The notes under the pieces are model-generated. The model was not told the origin of the DNA and did no database searches. It saw only the letters and a program-made list of their open reading frames with translations. Made by a program: the position numbers and the translations under genes. Of a DNA stretch of 8,848 nucleotides, positions 6,028-8,848 are shown piece after piece (within the stretch, counting starts at the first letter, position 1; the number at the start of each line of letters is the position of its first letter). The stretch is from Candidatus Aenigmatarchaeota archaeon (GTDB taxonomy: Archaea > Aenigmatarchaeota > Aenigmatarchaeia > Aenigmatarchaeales > Aenigmatarchaeaceae), in NCBI GenBank assembly GCA_028715225.1, contig JAQUSH010000025.1, positions 1-8,848 on the forward strand, in the 5' to 3' direction.

Positions 6028-6035
6028 TAAATAAA
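6028..6035 (-). promoter_or_regulatory. TATA box for cca
   Basis: On the minus strand this reads TTTATTTA and is centred about 25.5 bases before the cca ATG at 6006. It lies a few bases from the plus-strand start codon at 6040, so the two divergent promoters are interlocked. Confidence 0.5.
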
Positions 6036-6039
6036 GATA

Positions 6040-6666
6040 ATGGCACTAGAAACAATGTTAATGGGTCTTTGGACAAGCTTTGTTGCCAGCTTACCTGGAT
6101 TGCTAGCAGCAATCGTGACCTTGATAATAGGTCTTATAGTAGGTAAGGTAGTGGGTAAGGTAGTAAAAGAAGTTCTTGACAAATTAAAAGTTGATGAATA
6201 TGTTCTTGAAGGCGAAAAGAATTTCTTCAAGTTCTCAACAATACTTTCACTAATCGCAAGATGGTGGATATATTTGGTATTCATACAACAGGCTACCGTA
6301 TTCCTAGGAATTACTGTAATAACAGAATTCATAAACAGTGTAGTGCTGTTCTTGCCAGGATTAGTTGAAGCATCAGCAATAATCGTTATCGGCTATCTCC
6401 TAGCAGAATACATAAAGGACAAAATCATAAGCAAGAAGACATTTTACGGCGCTTTAGTCGGTAAAGTTGTTTTCTTCCTGTTGATATATGTCGCAATAGC
6501 ACTTGCACTTCCATTCGTAGGAATTGACACACTACTGATCAACTGGATACTAATAATATTAGTAGGTTCAGTTGGTATCGGTATGGCAATTGCAATAGGC
6601 TTGGGAATGAAAGACATCGTGGCTGAAAATGCAAAAGAATACATGAGAAAAGCTAGAAGAAGATAA
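6040..6666 (+). CDS. Membrane protein with MscS-associated conserved TM helices
   Basis: A 208-residue integral membrane protein with about five membrane segments (residues 18-42, 68-90, 98-125, 138-160 and 164-189). Two of them repeat the 'LPGLL..I..LIIGLIVGK' and 'LPGLVEASAIIVIGYLLAEY' pattern: a Leu-Pro-Gly start, a hydrophobic run with a central glycine, then a basic or acidic exit. This is characteristic of the conserved TM-helix domain found alone or next to mechanosensitive (MscS-type) channel domains. No MscS beta domain follows, so a channel role is only suggested. The tail is short and basic (YMRKARRR), probably cytoplasmic. Residues 35-42 are encoded by a small direct repeat of GGTAAGGTAGT with 12-base period, giving GKVVGKVV. 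ATG 6040 fits the TATA box 25.5 bases upstream. A T-rich terminator and then the twin-CBS gene follow; separate transcripts are likely. Confidence 0.85.
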   Translation: MALETMLMGLWTSFVASLPGLLAAIVTLIIGLIVGKVVGKVVKEVLDKLKVDEYVLEGEKNFFKFSTILSLIARWWIYLVFIQQATVFLGITVITEFINSVVLFLPGLVEASAIIVIGYLLAEYIKDKIISKKTFYGALVGKVVFFLLIYVAIALALPFVGIDTLLINWILIILVGSVGIGMAIAIGLGMKDIVAENAKEYMRKARRR

Positions 6667-6678
6667 GGCCACATCCCC

Positions 6679-6695
6679 TTTTTCTTTTTTATTTT
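6679..6695 (+). terminator. T-rich terminator after the membrane protein gene
   Basis: A 17-base tract of almost only T begins 13 bases after the TAA at 6666, preceded by CCCC. Oligo-T runs without a stem are the usual intrinsic terminator in archaea. The end of the tract merges with the TATA box of the next gene. Confidence 0.55.
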
Positions 6696-6701
6696 ATATA
6701 T
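6693..6701 (+). promoter_or_regulatory. TATA box for the twin-CBS gene
   Basis: TTTATATAT (within ATTTTATATATT) is centred about 26 bases before ATG 6723, with no Shine-Dalgarno motif, as for a leaderless transcript. Confidence 0.6.
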
Positions 6702-6722
6702 TCAAAACTTCTATTATTTAAT

Positions 6723-7157
6723 ATGTTAATCAAAGATGTAATGAGAACAAATGTCATAACAATAAAACCACGTGCATCTGTCAGAGAAGCTGCAGAGATT
6801 ATGACTAAAAACAAAATAGGCTCTCTGATTGTTATTTCTCCTGAAGGGCGTGCTGTCGGCATAATAACTGGTTCTGATATTATTACTGATCTTGTTGCTA
6901 TTGGCGGAAATTCTGAAGACGTTACAGTTGAAGAGATAATGTCATCAGATATTATAACTATAAGTCCGAATGATACTCTTGAAGAAGCAGCAGAGATTAT
7001 GGCAGAAAATAGAATTAAAAAATTGCCTGTTATTGATGAAAACGGCATGCTTGCTGGAATAGTGACTGCCAGCGATTTGATTGCTTTTGAAAAAAGATTG
7101 GTCGAAAAAATATCTGAATTAATAGTAAGCCCAGAAGTCAGAAAAATAGGCGGTTAA
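6723..7157 (+). CDS. Twin CBS-domain protein
   Basis: A 144-residue cytoplasmic protein made almost entirely of a Bateman module, two CBS domains that bind adenosine nucleotides or related ligands in the cleft between them. Domain 1 covers about residues 5-55 (DVMRTNVITIKPRASVREAA, IGSLIVISPEGRAVGIITGSDI). Domain 2 covers about 68-120 (EIMSSDIITISPNDTLEEAA, KKLPVIDENGMLAGIVTASDL). Both carry the G-I-[IV]-T-x-S-D signature at the end. A short helical, charged tail follows (121-144) with no effector domain, so it probably regulates a partner by binding; the partner is unknown. The adjacent membrane protein is a candidate only by position, and a terminator separates the two genes. ATG 6723 fits a TATA box 26 bases upstream. 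Its stop is one base from the stop of the convergent aIF5A gene. Confidence 0.92.
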   Translation: MLIKDVMRTNVITIKPRASVREAAEIMTKNKIGSLIVISPEGRAVGIITGSDIITDLVAIGGNSEDVTVEEIMSSDIITISPNDTLEEAAEIMAENRIKKLPVIDENGMLAGIVTASDLIAFEKRLVEKISELIVSPEVRKIGG

Positions 7158-7158
7158 A

Positions 7159-7548
7159 TTATTTTGTTCCAACAAGCATCTTCTTTCCGCAAATAATCCA
7201 GTATTGAACTTCGCATCCCTGAGTTATCTTATCTTTTAGTTCTTCAGGAATAGGAGAATCAAATGTTTCATATGTTTCTAAATCCATTATCTGAACAGTA
7301 TCTCCAAGTATAGCCACAACCTGACCTGTTTTCTTTTCAACTATAGGAACTTCTATTTCAGTATCAGCTGGCTTTACAATGCTTCTTTTTCTGTAGTCAA
7401 ATACACCGACAGCATCTAATCTTGCCTTTGCACCACCATGCTTTCCAGAAGTTGATGTTACCATAGAAAGAACTTTGCAAGGTTCACCATCAATTATGCA
7501 ATATCTTCCTGGTTTTAGATTTTTTATAGCTGATTTAGACTCTGCCAT
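7159..7548 (-). CDS. eif5A: Translation factor aIF5A (hypusine-containing)
   Basis: A 129-residue archaeal homologue of eukaryotic eIF5A and bacterial EF-P. It binds the ribosomal E site and helps peptide-bond formation at difficult sequences such as polyproline. The N-terminal SH3-like domain holds the exposed loop TSGKHGGAKA with the lysine to be modified to hypusine or deoxyhypusine, K36 counted from the chosen start. The C-terminal OB-fold domain runs from about residue 65 (EIEVPIVEKKTGQVVAI, then VQIMDLETYETFD) to the end. A longer frame from ATG 7572 is rejected: ATG 7548 gives the family start MAESKSAIKNLKPGRY, and the TATA box at 7571-7579 lies 26-27 bases before it. That makes ATG 7572 part of the promoter. 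The gene shares this TATA element with the divergent gene at 7602. Full length, nothing unusual in the protein. Confidence 0.95.
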   Translation of the reverse strand: MAESKSAIKNLKPGRYCIIDGEPCKVLSMVTSTSGKHGGAKARLDAVGVFDYRKRSIVKPADTEIEVPIVEKKTGQVVAILGDTVQIMDLETYETFDSPIPEELKDKITQGCEVQYWIICGKKMLVGTK

Positions 7549-7570
7549 GTGTATAATAGGGATAAGTTTC

Positions 7571-7579
7571 ATATAAATA
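7571..7579. promoter_or_regulatory. Single TATA box apparently serving two divergent genes
   Basis: ATATAAATA on the plus strand (TATTTATAT on the minus) is centred about 26-27 bases from both the aIF5A ATG at 7548 and the plus-strand ATG at 7602. No other good TATA candidate lies at the right distance for either gene. The GAAAAG on the minus strand just upstream of the box resembles a BRE and would favour the aIF5A direction. Confidence 0.6.
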
Positions 7580-7601
7580 CTTTTCTGTATCTATTATTTT
7601 G

Positions 7602-7916
7602 ATGAAAGAATACGGCATGGAAATACAAACACCAATAGATTCGGTAATAAATTTTTTGATTTATAGAACCCCAAATGGAAAAAACATTAAGAGAATTGAT
7701 ATTGGTGGTGTAGACATTTATCTTATTGATGGACACATGAGAATCAAATTGAGCGACGGTAGCCTAAAGGTTGAAAGGGTTGATGGAAAAGATCTTTCAG
7801 CTCAGGATACAAATTATTTCACAAAACTAAGAGAAGACGTTGAAAAACTGCCTAAGCACATGAATTTTAGTTCTGAAAAAGTATTCAATAAATTTATGGG
7901 TATTTCATCTACATGA
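7602..7916 (+). CDS. Hypothetical protein, 104 residues
   Basis: Not recognised. A small soluble protein without signal peptide or membrane segment. Residues about 27-60 look beta-rich, with alternating hydrophobic residues and turns (KRIDIGGVDIYLIDGHMRIK, LSDGSLKVERVDGKDL). The last 35 residues look helical and charged (FTKLREDVEKLP, SSEKVFNKFMG). There are no cysteines and no catalytic motif that I can name. The frame is open from a TTG at 7599, but ATG 7602 is chosen because it lies 26-27 bases after the centre of the shared TATA box at 7571-7579, as for a leaderless transcript. It diverges from aIF5A across 53 bases and converges on the histone gene, overlapping its end by 12 bases (7905-7916). 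Codon use resembles the neighbours, and the well-placed promoter supports a real gene. Confidence 0.7.
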   Translation: MKEYGMEIQTPIDSVINFLIYRTPNGKNIKRIDIGGVDIYLIDGHMRIKLSDGSLKVERVDGKDLSAQDTNYFTKLREDVEKLPKHMNFSSEKVFNKFMGISST

Positions 7917-8102
7917 AATAAGCTCAATATCAGAACGGTCTATTGTTTTTCTTTTAGCATGCTTAGCTGCTTCTGCTGCATCTTTGGATAATTCAAAACC
8001 TATTTCTTCTATTGTTTTCTGCAATTCGTCTAATGCTTCTTCAGAAATACGCACAACCCCAGCTTTTCTTGCTGTTCGTTCTATTGCAGCTTTTGGTATC
8101 AT
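7905..8102 (-). CDS. Archaeal histone
   Basis: A 65-residue single histone fold, the whole length of a typical tail-less archaeal histone, which dimerises and wraps DNA into hypernucleosome-like fibres. The fold segments are alpha1 (KAAIERTARKAG, residues 4-15), loop 1 with VVRIS including DNA-contacting R18, the long alpha2 (EEALDELQKTIEEIGFELSKDAAEAAKHA) and loop 2/alpha3 'KRKTIDRSDIELI'. The R51-D58 pair corresponds to the R52-D59 clamp of HMfB, and H48 to H49 at the dimer-dimer interface, so stacking ability is probably retained. The last residues (SCR) are shorter than in HMfB. ATG 8102 has minus-strand TATA boxes centred about 28 and about 44 bases upstream. It diverges from TFB across 121 bases, placing chromatin and initiation-factor genes side by side. 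The 3' end overlaps the convergent gene by 12 bases. Confidence 0.95.
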   Translation of the reverse strand: MIPKAAIERTARKAGVVRISEEALDELQKTIEEIGFELSKDAAEAAKHAKRKTIDRSDIELISCR

Positions 8103-8126
8103 ACTATTATTATGAGAAGAGCATGG

Positions 8127-8133
8127 TTATAAA
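8127..8133 (-). promoter_or_regulatory. Proximal TATA box for the histone gene
   Basis: The minus strand reads AAATTTATAACC here; the TTTATAA core is centred about 28 bases before ATG 8102. That is slightly long but compatible with a leaderless or nearly leaderless transcript. Confidence 0.5.
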
Positions 8134-8141
8134 TTTACCCA

Positions 8142-8149
8142 TATATAAA
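8142..8149 (-). promoter_or_regulatory. Distal minus-strand TATA box TTTATATA upstream of the histone gene
   Basis: A strong TATA consensus on the minus strand, centred about 44 bases before the histone ATG, would start transcription near 8120 and leave a leader of about 18 bases. It lacks an A-rich BRE on its upstream side, and it abuts the plus-strand BRE/TATA at 8153-8168. Confidence 0.4.
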
Positions 8150-8152
8150 CCA

Positions 8153-8168
8153 CCGAAAGCTTTATATA
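8153..8168 (+). promoter_or_regulatory. BRE plus TATA promoter CCGAAAGCTTTATATA upstream of TFB
   Basis: This is the best match in the window to a full archaeal promoter: a purine-rich BRE (CGAAAG) directly before TTTATATA. Initiation would be expected near 8190, leaving a leader of about 34 bases before the TFB ATG at 8224. The BRE is read by the second cyclin repeat of TFB, so autoregulation is conceivable but is inference. Confidence 0.6.
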
Positions 8169-8193
8169 CTAATCAAGCCAAATCTTAATTACC

Positions 8194-8202
8194 TTATAAA
8201 AT
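8194..8202 (+). promoter_or_regulatory. Proximal TATA box for leaderless TFB transcript
   Basis: TTATAAAAT is centred about 26 bases before ATG 8224, the position expected for a leaderless mRNA. With the box at 8161-8168 it forms a tandem pair, so two TFB transcripts may exist. Confidence 0.45.
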
Positions 8203-8223
8203 ATAAATTACTACTAATTGGAG

Positions 8224-8820
8224 ATGAAAAATCTGTCAAAAGATGTCAAGAAAAAATGTCCTGAATGCGGTTGTACTCACTTCTTTGAAGATGATGTACG
8301 TGGAGAGACTGTATGCGGTAAATGCGGTCTGGTTCTAGCAGATTCTATGGTAGATACATCTCCTGAATGGAGAGCATTTGATGATGATCAGAGATCTAAA
8401 AGAACAAGAGCAGGAGCTCCTTTGACACATACTAAACATGACAAAGGTATGACTACTGAAATCGGTAGAGGCCGTGGTGAACTATTCAAAGTGTCTGCAA
8501 ATAAAAGATCTCAGTACATAAGATTAGCTAAATGGCAAAAACGTTTAGTTGAATCTAAAGACAGGAACTTATCATTTGCCTTATCTGAATTACAAAGATT
8601 AGTATCATTCTTAGGACTTCCAAAATCAGTTCATGAAGAGGTTGCTAAGAAATATGAAGAAGCTGTTGATCGTGGCCTTGTAAGAGGAAGATCAATGGAA
8701 TCTGTCATTGCATCATTGTTATACGCAGTTTGTAGAGAGCTAGAATCTCCTAGAACTTTGGAAGAGATAGCTGAAGCTTCTGGTGTTGAGCGTAGAGAAA
8801 TAGGAAGAACTTATAGATAA
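8224..8820 (+). CDS. tfb: Transcription initiation factor B (TFB), open frame ending at premature TAA
   Basis: TFB, the archaeal TFIIB, bridges TBP at the promoter and RNA polymerase. The 198 residues from ATG 8224 contain the N-terminal zinc ribbon with C12, C15, C31 and C34 (CPEC and CGKC), the B-finger/linker (about 45-82, including SPEWRAFDDDQRSKRTRAGA) and the first cyclin repeat (about 90-198, including LPKSVHEEVAKKYEEAVDRG, MESVIASLLYAVCREL and EASGVERREIGRTYR). Family members are about 300 residues with a second cyclin repeat. Here TAA follows RTYR inside the last helix of repeat 1, yet the same frame continues as VSRELTIRI to the window end, matching the usual 'TYRFLSREL' course. The product as written would lack the second repeat that recognises the BRE. 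ATG 8224 is preferred over TTG 8218 because it fits the TATA box 26 bases upstream. The rest of the gene is outside the window. Confidence 0.92.
   Translation: MKNLSKDVKKKCPECGCTHFFEDDVRGETVCGKCGLVLADSMVDTSPEWRAFDDDQRSKRTRAGAPLTHTKHDKGMTTEIGRGRGELFKVSANKRSQYIRLAKWQKRLVESKDRNLSFALSELQRLVSFLGLPKSVHEEVAKKYEEAVDRGLVRGRSMESVIASLLYAVCRELESPRTLEEIAEASGVERREIGRTYR
8818..8820 (+). other. In-frame TAA interrupting tfb
   Basis: The codon sits between conserved RTYR and SREL, where homologues usually have an aromatic or aliphatic residue. One base change from TAT, TAC or TTA would give Tyr or Leu. After the TAA, nine further sense codons follow in the same frame to the window edge. Confidence 0.85.
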
Positions 8821-8848
8821 GTTTCAAGAGAATTAACGATTAGAATAA

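Noticed and set aside
6136..6166. Short direct repeat GGTAAGGTAGT in the membrane protein gene.
   Set aside because: It simply encodes the GKVVGKVV segment of a membrane helix end and shows no sign of a mobile or regulatory repeat.
6012..6332. Open frames antisense to the membrane protein, CBS, cca and RNase Z genes.
   Set aside because: They are shadows of conserved genes on the other strand, without promoters or recognisable protein features.
7549..7572. Longer aIF5A starting at ATG 7572.
   Set aside because: That ATG overlaps the TATA box; ATG 7548 gives the usual MAES-like N-terminus and correct promoter spacing.
8218..8223. TFB start at TTG 8218 with GGAG as ribosome site for ATG 8224.
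   Set aside because: GGAG touches the ATG and is too close to act as a Shine-Dalgarno site; the TATA spacing supports ATG 8224.
5041..8820. Global reassignment of TAG and TAA to amino acids.
   Set aside because: TAG ends S8e at the family end, and TAA ends the ABC ATPase, cupin, 4298 gene, cca tail, membrane protein, CBS protein and aIF5A at sensible positions.

Overview
The window is a compact, AT-rich piece of an archaeal chromosome. The evidence is an archaeal histone, transcription factor B (TFB), ribosomal protein S8e, hypusinated aIF5A and a class I (archaeal-type) CCA-adding enzyme, all without bacterial counterparts nearby. Nearly every first gene of a transcript has a TATA box centred about 25-28 bases before its ATG, the layout of leaderless archaeal mRNAs. 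Shine-Dalgarno-like motifs appear only before genes that follow another gene closely. Short proteins and overlapping gene ends suggest a small-genome lineage, possibly DPANN; that placement is inference.

Layout: (1) 1-1373, minus strand: a MacB/LolD-type ABC ATPase followed by the 5' part of an exported protein with Ig-like (S-layer/CARDB-like) domains, probably an envelope ABC system whose permease lies outside the window. (2) 1435-2253, plus: ribosomal protein S8e and a small cupin. (3) 2236-3902, minus: RNase Z and an endonuclease IV-family protein, overlapping by ATGA. (4) 3979-4606, plus: a small cysteine-rich protein and a second unrecognised protein. (5) 4603-6006, minus: a CCA-adding enzyme interrupted by an in-frame TAG. 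(6) 6040-7157, plus: a membrane protein of the MscS-associated TM-helix type and a twin-CBS protein. (7) 7159-7548 minus and 7602-7916 plus: aIF5A diverging from an unrecognised protein. (8) 7905-8102 minus and 8224-8820 plus: a histone diverging from TFB, whose frame is stopped by TAA in a conserved helix although recognisable TFB sequence continues in frame to the window edge.

The theme is information processing: tRNA 3'-end maturation (RNase Z, CCA enzyme), translation (S8e, aIF5A), chromatin and transcription initiation (histone, TFB) and DNA repair (endonuclease IV). The most notable observation is that two near-indispensable genes, cca and tfb, each contain one in-frame stop (TAG and TAA) with homologous sequence continuing in the same frame. 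Sequence error, recent mutation, split proteins or stop readthrough are all possible. TAG and TAA clearly end other genes here, so wholesale codon reassignment is unlikely. A second theme is the very tight divergent promoter architecture, including interlocked or shared TATA boxes.

No tRNA, rRNA, CRISPR, insertion sequence or other mobile element was recognised, and no gene-free stretch exceeds about 120 bases.
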